A stretch of DNA of 64,000 nt from Vibrio sp. 10N.286.49.B1 (GCF_002873335.1 NZ_MCUW01000019.1:1008-65007), one strand, 5' to 3'; counted from the stretch's first letter, positions 27,656 through 36,980 are shown. Made by a program: numbers and translations. Notes: a model not told the origin generated them from the letters alone.

Positions 27656-29527
27656 CTACACGATAAAGCGATTTAAGGTGCTTTCTTGTTTATTAACTTG
27701 TTCTATTTGCATTTCCATCGCAGTATTGGTTTCACTTGATGCTAGTGCTACCTGTTCACTGAGATCTTTAATTTTCTTTGTATTGGCATTAATTTCTTTC
27801 GCTGCTGATGTTTGCTGTTCAGCTGATGTCGCGATTTGAATGTTCATCTCTGATATTTGTACAATATATTCTCGAATATCAACGAGGGATTGTTCTGCTT
27901 TTTGCGCACTCAGAACGGCTTGCTGAGCATTACTTCGACTTAACTCGATTTCGCTGCAGACTTGTGAAGACCCCTGTTTTAGATCTTCGATTTTTTCATG
28001 AATTTCGGTTGTGGCTGCTTGAGTTTTCTGTGCCAGCGTTCGAACTTCATCTGCAACGACGGCAAAACCACGACCAGATTCACCTGCGCGGGCCGCTTCA
28101 ATTGCTGCATTCAATGCTAATAAATTTGTTTGATCAGCAATCTGATTGATGACATCAAGTATGCTACTAATGTTATCTGTAGCGATTGACAATTGCTGTA
28201 CTTCGCTTGATGCCTTCGCGATTTTGTTCGATAAGTCATTAATTATATTGTTGGTTTCGATTACAACGGCAGAGCCTTCTTGGCTTACGCAGTCTGCCGC
28301 TTTGACGTAGTCGGCAGCGTTTCGAGTGTTATTAGCCACTTCCACCGAGGCACTCGTCATTTGGTTGATGGCGGTTGCTAATTGTGAAAGCTGTTGCTGT
28401 TGTTCTGACGTAGCAGCATACGAGGTTGAACTTGCTGCTGTTGTTTGGTGTGTTAATGCGAGTACTTCATTAGATACGTGCTTTGAATCAATCATTTGCT
28501 TTTGAAGTTTATCCATAAAAGCGTTGAAGTTATTGGCAAGTAAAGAAAATTCCAAATCGGTGTGAGTATCCAATCGTCTTGTCAGATCGCCTTCGCCATT
28601 CGCAATGTCGGCAATGGCGAAGTTAAGGTAATTAAGAGGCTTGAAGAGATAATGGATCAGTAGCGATAACGAGCAGACGATGACTAATATCCCGACGATG
28701 GCAATTAAGATGACTTGATTTCGCATGTCATCAATACTTGAAAACGCAATGTCGGTGTCAACAATGGACCCAATGTAAGCGCCACTTCCGGGCATTTCGA
28801 TTAGGTTAATAAGCTGATGAGTGTTATCAATTAACAATTCTTGTGGGCCTTCAATAAGCTTAACACCCGGTGCAAACTGCGTCATGGGCAGACCGTTATA
28901 ACGGCGGTTAGGGTGCGCAATCGTCATGCCGTCTTCCGTGATTATAAACAGGTAGCCAGCATCAAATAGGTTGGTTTGGTTAATGAGTTCGGCGAGAGGT
29001 AATAAAGACACATCAAACACAACGCCTCCGACGAAGTCACCTTCTGAGTCGAATAAAGGCGATGAAACAGAGATGATCATTTCTTGCGTCGATGAGTCGA
29101 CGTACGGATCAGTGACGACTGTCCTCATCGCGTTTTTCATCTCGATATACCACGGCCGCTGCCTAGCATCATAACTATCGGAGGGTACCCAGTTGTCATT
29201 GCTAATTAATTGACCGTTACTTTCATATCCAACCCCAATGGCTTGAAAGCTATTTTTTAGAGTAGGGGAAGCAATTATATTTTGAACATAGGCAGAATCA
29301 TTTGGGCTAATATTCAACGATTCAGTCACTGAATTAGCGAGGTTGTTGTTTGATGTTAACTCATAGGTCACCATATGTTTAACAGCAGTCATTAATTCTT
29401 GGATGCTGTTATCGATATGACGCTCTAATTCATTTCGAGCGGTAATTTGTTGGCTAAAACCTAATGCTGAAATAGTTAGCATTAATAATAAACTAGAGGC
29501 GATAACGATTTTTGTTCTGAATTTCAT
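27656..29527 (-). CDS. Methyl-accepting chemotaxis protein with Cache sensor
   Basis: A 623-residue transmembrane chemoreceptor. TM1 is at about 7-26 and a periplasmic double-Cache sensor spans about 30-270 ([10 protein letters not shown] and GGVVFDVSL are typical dCache_1 pieces). TM2 is at about 275-297, with HAMP after it. The long signalling domain carries the conserved hairpin tip [19 protein letters not shown] followed by [15 protein letters not shown]. It would couple a ligand (often amino or organic acids for dCache_1) to CheA/CheW. I do not see a C-terminal CheR-tethering pentapeptide. Upstream lies a 570-base AT-rich gap. Confidence 0.93.
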   Translation of the reverse strand: MKFRTKIVIASSLLLMLTISALGFSQQITARNELERHIDNSIQELMTAVKHMVTYELTSNNNLANSVTESLNISPNDSAYVQNIIASPTLKNSFQAIGVGYESNGQLISNDNWVPSDSYDARQRPWYIEMKNAMRTVVTDPYVDSSTQEMIISVSSPLFDSEGDFVGGVVFDVSLLPLAELINQTNLFDAGYLFIITEDGMTIAHPNRRYNGLPMTQFAPGVKLIEGPQELLIDNTHQLINLIEMPGSGAYIGSIVDTDIAFSSIDDMRNQVILIAIVGILVIVCSLSLLIHYLFKPLNYLNFAIADIANGEGDLTRRLDTHTDLEFSLLANNFNAFMDKLQKQMIDSKHVSNEVLALTHQTTAASSTSYAATSEQQQQLSQLATAINQMTSASVEVANNTRNAADYVKAADCVSQEGSAVVIETNNIINDLSNKIAKASSEVQQLSIATDNISSILDVINQIADQTNLLALNAAIEAARAGESGRGFAVVADEVRTLAQKTQAATTEIHEKIEDLKQGSSQVCSEIELSRSNAQQAVLSAQKAEQSLVDIREYIVQISEMNIQIATSAEQQTSAAKEINANTKKIKDLSEQVALASSETNTAMEMQIEQVNKQESTLNRFIV

Positions 29528-30097
29528 AATAGTATTTTCGTAGCCTAGCGATATCTGATACGTCGCTTATAAATTTATGGCGCCATTATGAACGGATGTT
29601 ACAAAAAAGGGGGGTATAAAAAATATAACCATTGGTTATATTGGGAGGGGTTCTATTGCTAAGTTGTTGTAATTAAGGGTTAAAGTAAATTATCCTTATC
29701 TCAATAAGGAACCTTATAGTTAGGGTGTTAAATTATAAAGCTTGCAATTTTAATATCTGGTATCGAGCCAGTATTTAAGTTATCTATTAATGGTTTTCAA
29801 GGGAAAATACGATAATTCTATATTGCTGCAACTAAACTCTAGTTTATTAGTTCCAATGTTCTTTTTTATAAGGGCGTGAATCTGTATTTATGTTAATGAT
29901 TAAAGTAGATTGTACAATATTTTGCTATAAGTCTAATTGCATTTATATCTATTAATCACCTTATTGGCTACGTTATGGACAAAACCAGAAGATTCGCTCT
30001 AGAAATTAAATGTTGCTATTGATTACGGTTTTTAATAATCAGTAGTGATAGGCAAGGCTTCATGGATTGCAACGCTGCCTATCATACGAATTAGGAT
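29528..30097. other. AT-rich intergenic region upstream of chemoreceptor
   Basis: This 570-base stretch holds the chemoreceptor promoter and the 3' flank of the next barrel gene. It is notably AT-rich with a GGGGGG run at 29611-29616. A small hairpin TCCTTAT / ATAAGGA lies near 29693-29711. I see no open frame with an RBS in either direction and no tRNA. Confidence 0.4.
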
Positions 30098-30634
30098 TTA
30101 AAACTTATAACCGAAGGTAATGGACAGCTGATCCATATCAACACTTTCAACATTGTAAAAATCGTAGCGTAAGTCAGCATAGACGCCCATATCAAGGTTT
30201 GCTCGAACACCGAGTCCACCCATTAATGATGTCTCAGTGAAAGAATCAGGCGTGTAATTGGCGAAGGAAATCGTTTCATCTACTCGCACTAACCCGACAG
30301 CACCGTATGGCTTAATGGACCAACCATCAAGAGTAAACATATACCCTAGGTCTGTATCGAATTTTACATTGTTACCATCAATATCTGCGCCAAATGCCGA
30401 ATTGCTATTATTTTGATACGACAAGTTGATACCTACAATACGGTTGATATCATAACCATACTCCAATTTGATACCATCTCCCCAATCCAAGCCTGAGTTA
30501 CCCGCAACCAATTCGGTGTTTGAGTATCCTAAACCTATCCGGTGACCTGACACGTCGTTGTTATCTTCTGCAAAACTTGAGATTGAAGTGGCAAACAAAA
30601 ATAAAGCAGGAACTAGGTGTTTTGTAAATGTCAT
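30098..30634 (-). CDS. Outer membrane beta-barrel protein, porin-like
   Basis: A 178-residue exported protein. The signal peptide (about 1-22) ends SSFA, and the mature part has glycine/aromatic alternating strands (HRIGLGYSNTELV, IKLEYGYDINR, SIKPYGAVGLVRV) and a C-terminal Phe (TFGYKF). It looks like an opacity-type eight-stranded barrel. The next gene upstream (lipoprotein, 110 bases away) may be in the same transcript. The function is unknown. Confidence 0.72.
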   Translation of the reverse strand: MTFTKHLVPALFLFATSISSFAEDNNDVSGHRIGLGYSNTELVAGNSGLDWGDGIKLEYGYDINRIVGINLSYQNNSNSAFGADIDGNNVKFDTDLGYMFTLDGWSIKPYGAVGLVRVDETISFANYTPDSFTETSLMGGLGVRANLDMGVYADLRYDFYNVESVDMDQLSITFGYKF

Positions 30635-30743
30635 ATAATTAGAACCTTTATAGTTGTAGCATCCGTTCTAATCAATCCATGATATGAATGTGTTGACTTG
30701 TAAATAACCACCTCTTTAAGAGGAGAAGGTGAATTTGCTACGC

Positions 30744-31166
30744 TTAACTGTTTTTATCGTTGTTCACTTTGTTTTCTTTTTCTGCTTCAGCAAGTTGTTC
30801 TTCCAGTTCACGAATTCTGATTTCTGCCTCTAGCTCAGCCACGCGCTTTTCTGCATCGCTACGGTGGTCTTGAGATACACTATCAGCGAGAACCTGCGTG
30901 TCGCTAGATGAGCGTGAGTCATCGAGATCCTTCATTGAACCAGCAACACCACCAGCGACACCACCAGCGACTGCGCCTTTAGCAGCAAGCCCTGCATCGC
31001 CCGTTAAGGCTCCCATAGTAGCACCTAGCAAGACACCGCCAGCGGCACCGCGATTGCGAGCAGCATTTTCATTGTCTGAATCAAAGGCGGGTGAAGCGCA
31101 TCCTGCAAGTACCATCAATGTTGCTGTGACCAGTGCGGCTTTAGTGTGTTTGATTGTAAATGTCAT
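30744..31166 (-). CDS. Glycine-zipper lipoprotein
   Basis: A 140-residue lipoprotein. A signal peptide with lipobox LMVLAGC puts the lipidated Cys near 23. A glycine-zipper segment (about 38-80; GAAGGVLLGATMGALTG, GAVAGGVAGG) can insert into membranes. The C-terminal third is a charged coiled coil (AEKRVAELEAEIRIRELEEQ). GAGA precedes the ATG at 31166, preferred over the 31178 start, which would weaken the signal peptide. Zipper lipoproteins of this kind are found in the outer membrane; the partner is unknown. Confidence 0.8.
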   Translation of the reverse strand: MTFTIKHTKAALVTATLMVLAGCASPAFDSDNENAARNRGAAGGVLLGATMGALTGDAGLAAKGAVAGGVAGGVAGSMKDLDDSRSSSDTQVLADSVSQDHRSDAEKRVAELEAEIRIRELEEQLAEAEKENKVNNDKNS

Positions 31167-31345
31167 TTCGTATCTCACTGTATTGTTGGGGCGTAGAGAT
31201 AATATAAAATGACGTTTACTTTAAGAATTGATTATTCGTTATAGCGCTGATAACCAAATCGAATCACGCTCTGTTTAGGCCAAATTGTGATGCTCGATAG
31301 TGGCAGCCTCGCCTTGGTGCGTGGTTTGGACAGGGTATCGCGAGA

Positions 31346-32251
31346 TTAAAACTTATCAAACAAGAACTCTAGAAACAGTCTAATTCGTTTGGGTTGATAT
31401 TGACGACTCGCGTAAACCACATTCAGGTCGGAGCTAAATGCCGACGTCGACGTCGTGAAGTTAGCCATGTAATCGTCGAGTACGGTGACTAATCGATGAT
31501 CATCCAGATCAGCTTGAATATCTAATTGAGATTTTAGTGCAATACCTGCGCCGGCCAGCGCCCAATGACGGACGACTTCTCCATCATCAGAAAAACGGCA
31601 TGGTAGTAATGCAATTGAGTGGCGGTCTTCTTCGTTGTGAAAATGCCAAGTTTTTAGTTCTTCATGGCTTCTCAACATTGCCAAACAGTCGTGATTTAAT
31701 AAATCACGCGGTGTTTTCGGTGTCCCCATTCGCTGTAAATAAGAAGGTGAGGCACAGAGTAAACGCGTACTTGATGCGAGACGCCTTGATATTAGTGAAC
31801 TGTCAGCGAGCTCTCCATATCGAATGACAATATCGACACCTGACTCGGTTACATTGGACAGGCTGTCGTTGAGGTACAAGTGAGGAATAACATCGGGATA
31901 ACGTTGACAAAATTCATTGAGAATAGGAAGGATCGCTTGTTTTCCGATGTCCTTAGGTGCGGAGACTTTAAGCGTGCCTTTTACCTCTTTTAAGCCATTT
32001 TGAAGTAAGTTCTCGGTCTCACTGACGTTTTCAATAATATCCAGACATGCTTGATAATACAAAGCGCCCGAGTCGGTCAATGATAAGTGACGGGTGCTGC
32101 GGTTGAGCAGTTTCACACTATAACGCTGTTCTAGAGCTTGTAAACGGGCTGTCACCGTTGCTGGTGACAACCCAAGCTCGCGTCCTGCAGCGGCAAGGCC
32201 TTGATGCTTAACAATACTGACAAATAATGTCATGTCTGAAAATTTGTCCAT
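31346..32251 (-). CDS. LysR-family transcriptional regulator
   Basis: A 301-residue LysR-type regulator. The N-terminal winged helix is clear (FVSIVKHQGLAAAGRELGLSPATVTARLQALE, about 10-40) and a two-lobed co-inducer domain fills the rest (SAPKDIGKQAILPIL start of the domain). AGAGATAACC lies before the ATG. It is divergent from the MFS exporter at 32396, so it most likely regulates that gene and itself from the 144-base shared region. The co-inducer is unknown. Confidence 0.93.
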   Translation of the reverse strand: MDKFSDMTLFVSIVKHQGLAAAGRELGLSPATVTARLQALEQRYSVKLLNRSTRHLSLTDSGALYYQACLDIIENVSETENLLQNGLKEVKGTLKVSAPKDIGKQAILPILNEFCQRYPDVIPHLYLNDSLSNVTESGVDIVIRYGELADSSLISRRLASSTRLLCASPSYLQRMGTPKTPRDLLNHDCLAMLRSHEELKTWHFHNEEDRHSIALLPCRFSDDGEVVRHWALAGAGIALKSQLDIQADLDDHRLVTVLDDYMANFTTSTSAFSSDLNVVYASRQYQPKRIRLFLEFLFDKF

Positions 32252-32275
32252 GGTTATCTCTTAATTCGGCTCACC

Positions 32276-32290
32276 TGAATAATGAATTCA
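32276..32290. promoter_or_regulatory. Candidate operator between lysR-type and MFS genes
   Basis: TGAAT-AATGA-ATTCA is an inverted repeat with a 5-base centre, in the LysR/MFS divergent gap. It fits the T-N11-A style of LysR sites. No other strong dyad is seen here. Confidence 0.35.
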
Positions 32291-32395
32291 CATATTAACT
32301 AATTATCAAAATAAAGTGAACGCATATACTAGATGCATTCAATGTATAAAGTGCCAGTAAAGCGAATGATAGCTGGCGATGAAAGATTAAGTGAG

Positions 32396-33607
32396 ATGAC
32401 AATGAACAAAGATAGAATGCCGCTTCAGGTTTGGATATTAACACTCGCCGCGTTTGCGATTGGTACCGCAGAGTTTGTCATCGCGGGGATTTTACCCCAG
32501 ATAGCAACGTCACTATCGATTACTGAAGGGCAGGCAGGGTATTTGATTAGTGCCTATGCGCTAGCGATTGTCTTTGGTGGACCGATATTGACAATCTATC
32601 TCGCTCGATTTAACAAAAAAATGGTCCTGGCGAGCCTGATGGTATTGTTTATATTAGGGAATATTTTGTCAGCATTTGCGCCTAACTATGAGGTATTGAT
32701 GTGGAGCCGTGTTGTTACTGGCTTAGTCCAAGGCCCCTTTTACGGTATTGGCGCTGTCGTCGCTACCAATCTAGTGTCCGAAAAAATGGCTGGTCGAGCA
32801 GTTGGGCAAATGTTTGCAGGCTTGACGCTTGCTAATGTCCTTGGCGTACCAGGAGGGACGTGGATAGGGCTACAATTTGGCTGGCATGTGACGTTTCTTG
32901 TTGTTGCGAGTCTTGGTTTGGTTGCGATGTTGTTTATACTCGCTGCGGTTCAGTCAACAGGGCATGGCGAAGCGAAGAACATACGAGACCAGTTGTTAGC
33001 ATTCAAAAATCCAATGCTACTAATGAGTTTGGCGATAACGGTGTTTGCGTGGTCAGGGTTTATGACGTTGTATGGGTATCTTGCTCCAATAGCTATGCAC
33101 ATCACTGGCTTTGACGAAGGTGCGGTCACGTGGATTTTAGTTATTGTGGGAGTTGGGTTAATTGTCGGTAATACATTGGGCGGTCGTTCATCGGATATCA
33201 ATCTTCAGAAGTCATCCATGTTTTGGGCGATAGCTATGGTGTTATCCCTCGTACTTGTTGGGTTGTCCGTTGATAGCAAGGTATTGTTTGTTGCCGCGGC
33301 ATTTGTGTTTGGTGTCGCCTCGTTTGCCAACGTCCCTGCGATGCAACTTCGAGTAATGAATCATGGTGGAAATGGTCAAGAGTTAGCCGCAACAGCCAAT
33401 ATTTCCGCGTTTAACTTAGCCAATGCATTTGGTGGAGTACTTGGTGGTGTGGTGATTGATAGCCAACTGGGCGCAAGTATGATCCCCTTTGCCGCGGTGT
33501 TGGTTCCAGTTGTTGGGTTAGCGTTTATATTTCAGACCAACAAACGTGAAACACAGGCATTTGCTAAAGAGGATAATAATCTGCGTTCGCTGCCACAAAC
33601 TGACTAG
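32396..33607 (+). CDS. MFS sugar/drug efflux transporter, AraJ/YdhP type
   Basis: A DHA1-type major facilitator of about 403 residues with twelve membrane helices. TM1 reads IGTAEFVIAGILPQIA, a hallmark of the AraJ/YdhP/Ydh-like efflux branch, and RVVTGLVQGPFYGIGAVVA follows in TM4. These export arabinose-like sugars or drugs. The start is uncertain: ATG at 32396 or 32402 (GAG placed 6 bases before the second), the upstream frame from 32333 being unsupported. It is controlled presumably by the divergent LysR regulator. Confidence 0.9.
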   Translation: MTMNKDRMPLQVWILTLAAFAIGTAEFVIAGILPQIATSLSITEGQAGYLISAYALAIVFGGPILTIYLARFNKKMVLASLMVLFILGNILSAFAPNYEVLMWSRVVTGLVQGPFYGIGAVVATNLVSEKMAGRAVGQMFAGLTLANVLGVPGGTWIGLQFGWHVTFLVVASLGLVAMLFILAAVQSTGHGEAKNIRDQLLAFKNPMLLMSLAITVFAWSGFMTLYGYLAPIAMHITGFDEGAVTWILVIVGVGLIVGNTLGGRSSDINLQKSSMFWAIAMVLSLVLVGLSVDSKVLFVAAAFVFGVASFANVPAMQLRVMNHGGNGQELAATANISAFNLANAFGGVLGGVVIDSQLGASMIPFAAVLVPVVGLAFIFQTNKRETQAFAKEDNNLRSLPQTD

Positions 33608-33658
33608 TTAAGGTGCAACACCATATATTACTTTAATAAAAGCGAGTGTTGCTTAATG

Positions 33659-33697
33659 TCATCACTGTATCTTAATGATAGAGATATGGTGATGAAT
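33659..33697. terminator. Imperfect hairpin after MFS gene
   Basis: TCATCAC-TG-TATCT pairs with AGATA-TG-GTGATGA (7 + 5 bp with a mismatch bulge) between the convergent MFS and Sir2-like genes. There is no T-run, so its role as terminator is uncertain. Confidence 0.35.
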
Positions 33698-33765
33698 CGC
33701 GCAGCGTGAATGAGTTGTTCCTTTTCTTTGTTATGGCTCTTGAAGGTGGCTTTTTGTTATGTGAA

Positions 33766-34467
33766 TTATTCTCGTAACCAATTGGCACATATTGATGGTA
33801 CTAAGCTCGAAGCATCTCCTCTAAGAAACCTGTAGCCAAATGGTTTTTTCTTAACCTCTCTCGAAATCAAAATTTTTTCAGAATGGAAACGCGCTTTATT
33901 CAACAAGTTGGCTGCGGGCTGTACAGTAAGAGAACTACCGACGGCAAGTACCTTGTCTGCATTCCTTATCAGAATTCTAGCTTCGTTTAAGTGCATTACT
34001 GGCTCGCCAAACAAAACGACATTAGGGCGAAGCTGACTCCCTAATTCACATTGTTGCCCCATCATTATCGGTTCATTATGCCAATTGTAGATTAATGAAG
34101 CATCAACCCCACTTTGAGCAAAGCTCAGTTGTCCATGGAGGTGGATTATCTTACTACTGCCTGCTCGCTCATGTAGGTTGTCCACATTTTGAGTGACCAC
34201 GGTTACATCAAAGGATTGTTCTAGCGAAGCAATAGCGAGGTGAGCGGCGTTTGGTCGTGCTGTATTAGCTTTGTTTATTCTATCGTTGTAAAACGATAAG
34301 ACGAGCTCTGGATCTTGTTTTAGCGCTTGTTTGGTGGCTAGCATTTCGATGGGGTATTGACTCCATAGTCCGTCACTGTCCCTGAATGTGCTTAATCCAC
34401 TCTCAGCGCTGATGCCTGCGCCTGTAAAAACAACAATTCTTTTCTTGGTTTCAATCATATTCATCAC
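33766..34467 (-). CDS. Sir2-like NAD-dependent deacylase, zinc cysteines absent
   Basis: A 233-residue sirtuin resembling bacterial CobB. NAD-binding and catalytic motifs: GAGISAESGLSTFRD near 15-29, TQNVDNLHERAG near 95-106, and the catalytic His in HLHGQL near 113. The Y-x-x-R pair (FYNDR, near 60) associated with succinyl-lysine preference is kept. The four zinc-binding cysteines of classical sirtuins are not visible: the region between HLHG and LRPNVVLFGE has only one Cys. It is divergent from the WYL regulator, 105 bases apart. It may be a housekeeping-like deacylase or part of the adjacent patch. Confidence 0.85.
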   Translation of the reverse strand: MMNMIETKKRIVVFTGAGISAESGLSTFRDSDGLWSQYPIEMLATKQALKQDPELVLSFYNDRINKANTARPNAAHLAIASLEQSFDVTVVTQNVDNLHERAGSSKIIHLHGQLSFAQSGVDASLIYNWHNEPIMMGQQCELGSQLRPNVVLFGEPVMHLNEARILIRNADKVLAVGSSLTVQPAANLLNKARFHSEKILISREVKKKPFGYRFLRGDASSLVPSICANWLRE

Positions 34468-34572
34468 TCTCTATATGTTTTTTATAGAGTATGCTCGGCA
34501 AGCGACAGTACCTGTCGCATAAAAATGTTATTTTGAGCGTATGTTTAATCTATGTAAATTAAGGAAAAATCA

Positions 34573-35562
34573 GTGGGGAGTTGGAAAAGAAAACTAACGA
34601 TCTTAGCCAAATTATCTAAATTTAAGAAAACAACTGCCTACGAAATACAGTCTCAACTGGAGTCGGAAGGCGTCAGTGTAACATTGAGAACGGTTCAACG
34701 TGATTTAGAAGAACTCGAGATGTCTCAACAATATGCCATTATTCGCGATGACAGTAAGCCAATAGGTTGGTCGATAGCCAAAAGTGCAGGAACATTGCTA
34801 CCCAATGTTGACTTAACGACATCGATTACATTTGCTTTGGTTGATGAGCATTTATCCAACATTCTTCCTCCAGTACTGAAAGAACGCCTGACGCCTTATA
34901 CTCAAACATCGAAACAGTACCTACGCTTTGAAAAGAAACTTTCAGAAAGTCAGTGGCCGAAAAAAATCTGCGTTGAATCAAAAGGGTTGTCCTTACAACC
35001 CGTTGATGTGAGCTCTAAAATAATAGACGTAATATATACGGCAGTGCTTAGAGAAAGATGCTTAAAGCTGCGTTACAAATCTCTTTTAGAACATGTTGAG
35101 AAAGAATATGTATTCCATCCTTATGGCATTGTAGTCCGAGGGGAACGAACGTACTTGGTTGGTGTATTTGATGGCTACATTGATACGCGACAGTTACTTC
35201 TTAGCCGAATTTTTAAAGCAGATATGTTAGATAAAATCGCAGATATCGACTCTACATTCTCATTGAAAAAATTCGTCGCTGCTGGTGAGATGGGCGTAAA
35301 GCGAGATTTGGATAAGTTAAAATTAAAGCTTTGGGTTACCCCCGTCCTGGCGACTATTCTGGATGAAACCCCCTTATCAAAAGACCAAGTGATCGAGCCA
35401 AAAGAGAATGATTATATGGTTAGTGCTTTGGTAGAAGATACGGATGAATTGCGTCATTGGTTATTGTCAATGTGTAATCATGCAACCGTGATGGAGCCGA
35501 AGGCAGTACGTGAAGAAATAACACAAACCCTTAGAGATAGTATCTCGTGGTATGAGGACTAA
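34573..35562 (+). CDS. WYL-domain transcriptional regulator
   Basis: A 329-residue regulator. The N-terminal DeoR-like helix-turn-helix spans about 1-60 (TAYEIQSQLESEGVSVTLRTVQRDLEEL). The WYL domain is in the middle (KLRYKSLLEHVEKEYVFHPYGIVVRGERTYLVG, about 165-200) and a WCX-like C-terminal part follows. WYL domains sense nucleic-acid or nucleotide ligands and often control defence or DNA-repair genes. The start is a GTG at 34573 with AAGGA 7 bases upstream. The next gene follows after three bases, so they are cotranscribed. Confidence 0.88.
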   Translation: MGSWKRKLTILAKLSKFKKTTAYEIQSQLESEGVSVTLRTVQRDLEELEMSQQYAIIRDDSKPIGWSIAKSAGTLLPNVDLTTSITFALVDEHLSNILPPVLKERLTPYTQTSKQYLRFEKKLSESQWPKKICVESKGLSLQPVDVSSKIIDVIYTAVLRERCLKLRYKSLLEHVEKEYVFHPYGIVVRGERTYLVGVFDGYIDTRQLLLSRIFKADMLDKIADIDSTFSLKKFVAAGEMGVKRDLDKLKLKLWVTPVLATILDETPLSKDQVIEPKENDYMVSALVEDTDELRHWLLSMCNHATVMEPKAVREEITQTLRDSISWYED

Positions 35563-35565
35563 AAA

Positions 35566-36138
35566 ATGAACAAGGAACAGATTATTCAATGCATTCATGC
35601 TTTTTTTGAGCAAGATTGTTTAAGAAAAAAAATAGCAACGATAAAGGAGTGTCAAATCTCTGGCTGGGAAGGTTGGCTTCAAGTTGAGTTTGCTCACTAC
35701 TTGCAAGGTACTGTATATAAAGACAAAAAAACACCATTTTCTTGGTACCGAGAGTATAAAATCATTACAGGTCAGGAGGGTGATAATGACAAAGTAGACT
35801 ATATTATCCCCGATTTTTGGATCTCATCTGATACTAACCCTGAACAAGACTTTTACCTCATTGAGTTCAAACGAAGTAATAATGGTGATATTAAAAAATT
35901 AATGGAGGACGATATTAGTAAATGGACAAATCATATAAGCCTATCGTCCAACCCTTCAGATATTAAATGTCAAAATGGCAAAAAAGAAGAGTATATTTAT
36001 AAAAATAAAGGTGTTATTTTTGTCGGAGTTGATACCAAATTAGATGCGACTTTAATAAAAGATGAAATTGAAGGGGTAATAGCTCATGGTATGGCTAGCC
36101 CATTTTTCTATCGCATTGATTCACTGACTATTGATTAG
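35566..36138 (+). CDS. PD-(D/E)XK-nuclease-like protein
   Basis: A 190-residue protein I do not recognise by family, but with the layout of a PD-(D/E)XK nuclease core. Glu41 lies in a helix (WEGWLQVEFAHYL), Asp83 sits in IIPDFWIS, and Glu100-x-Lys102 in FYLIEFKR, with the expected strand-turn-strand spacing. A later strand-helix (GVIFVGVDTKLD, about 150-161) would complete the fold. The gene is AT-rich compared with its neighbours and follows the WYL gene by three bases. A role in restriction or conflict is possible; catalytic activity is inferred only from motif spacing. Confidence 0.6.
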   Translation: MNKEQIIQCIHAFFEQDCLRKKIATIKECQISGWEGWLQVEFAHYLQGTVYKDKKTPFSWYREYKIITGQEGDNDKVDYIIPDFWISSDTNPEQDFYLIEFKRSNNGDIKKLMEDDISKWTNHISLSSNPSDIKCQNGKKEEYIYKNKGVIFVGVDTKLDATLIKDEIEGVIAHGMASPFFYRIDSLTID

Positions 36139-36181
36139 GGACATATTCTAAACGACAATTATCGTCGCATTAGTCTTATAT

Positions 36182-36207
36182 ACTCCCTCTGAACCTACAG
36201 AGGGAGT
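36182..36207 (+). promoter_or_regulatory. Hairpin that buries the ribosome binding site of the next gene
   Basis: ACTCCCTCTG pairs perfectly (10 bp) with CAGAGGGAGT around AACCTA. The 3' arm contains AGGGAG, the Shine-Dalgarno for the ATG at 36213 five to seven bases on. Folded RNA would hide the RBS; it could also act as a weak terminator after the nuclease-like gene, but there is no T-run. Confidence 0.7.
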
Positions 36208-36212
36208 CTGCA

Positions 36213-36647
36213 ATGTCAAAAAACATTTTGTGTTTAGATAATCAATATCAAGACATACATGATCAGTTAAACAATCTACCTTACGATTTGAGCTCGTTAT
36301 ACAAAGAGCACGGTGAACAACTCATTCAAGTTCAATTTTTAACTGCATTAATTCACAAAATTGAATCGACAAGTGAAGTGATCAGTTTACTATCAATAAC
36401 CGAATTCCTTTTCGAATTTGAATTACAGCATAAGCAACCAAGGGAACTTGTCGGCTTAATCGATGGACCAGACTATTGTCGAGGAGAAGTGCTTTATTTG
36501 TCTTCAAATGTCTTGGTGGTAAAAATAAGTTCAACAAAGTTTCCTATATTAGGGTTTCTTCTTACTCTTGTGAAAAATCCATACTTTAATTTTGAAAAAG
36601 GACCTGACCGACCATTAACCTATCACGTTAGTGCGGTGAGTCTATGA
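36213..36647 (+). CDS. Hypothetical protein, RBS in hairpin
   Basis: A 144-residue soluble protein of unknown family. It has a helical first half (IHDQLNNLPYDLSSLYKEHG, then a Leu-rich stretch) and a beta-rich second half (GLIDGPDYCRGEVLYLSSNVLVVKI, then PILGFLLTLV). The Shine-Dalgarno lies within the hairpin at 36182-36207. Its stop overlaps the next start by four bases (ATGA), so downstream translation is coupled. It belongs with the WYL gene patch by strand and spacing. Confidence 0.65.
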   Translation: MSKNILCLDNQYQDIHDQLNNLPYDLSSLYKEHGEQLIQVQFLTALIHKIESTSEVISLLSITEFLFEFELQHKQPRELVGLIDGPDYCRGEVLYLSSNVLVVKISSTKFPILGFLLTLVKNPYFNFEKGPDRPLTYHVSAVSL

Positions 36648-36950
36648 AAGTTTATCTTGATGATTGTCGAGAAACCCCCCAAGGGCTGGGTAAGAACATA
36701 CACGCCACAACAAACCATTGAACTACTAATGTCTCGACAAGTTGACGTATTGAGTTTGGATCATGACTTAGGTGATGATACCCGAATAGGGACAGGTTAT
36801 GACGTATTACTTTGGCTAGAAGAAAAGGTAGCAATGACCGACTTTACCCCACCTGAAACCATTCTAGTCCACAGCTCAAACACTTCTGCTGTACAAAAAA
36901 TGCGAGCAGCTATTCATGCTATTCAACGTATCAATGAGGGTGACCCATGA
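36644..36950 (+). pseudogene. Receiver-like (cREC-type) gene with a frameshift at a C6 run
   Basis: ATG at 36644 starts MKVYLDDCRETP and then meets a run of six C (36675-36680). The remaining protein (GWVRTYTPQQTIELL ... LSLDHDLGDD ... GYDVLLWLEE) continues in the +1 frame to the TGA at 36950. Removing one C would join the halves into a 101-residue protein reading RETPKGWVRTY. The joined product looks like the cyclic-phosphate-processing receiver-like domain (conserved YLDD, SLDHDLGDD). The break may be a true mutation, phase variation, a sequencing error, or +1 frameshifting at ACC CCC C, a known slippery pattern. The start overlaps the previous stop (ATGA). Confidence 0.75.
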
Positions 36951-36980
36951 TCGTTCAGTAGTTGCTGCTCTATCCATTTG

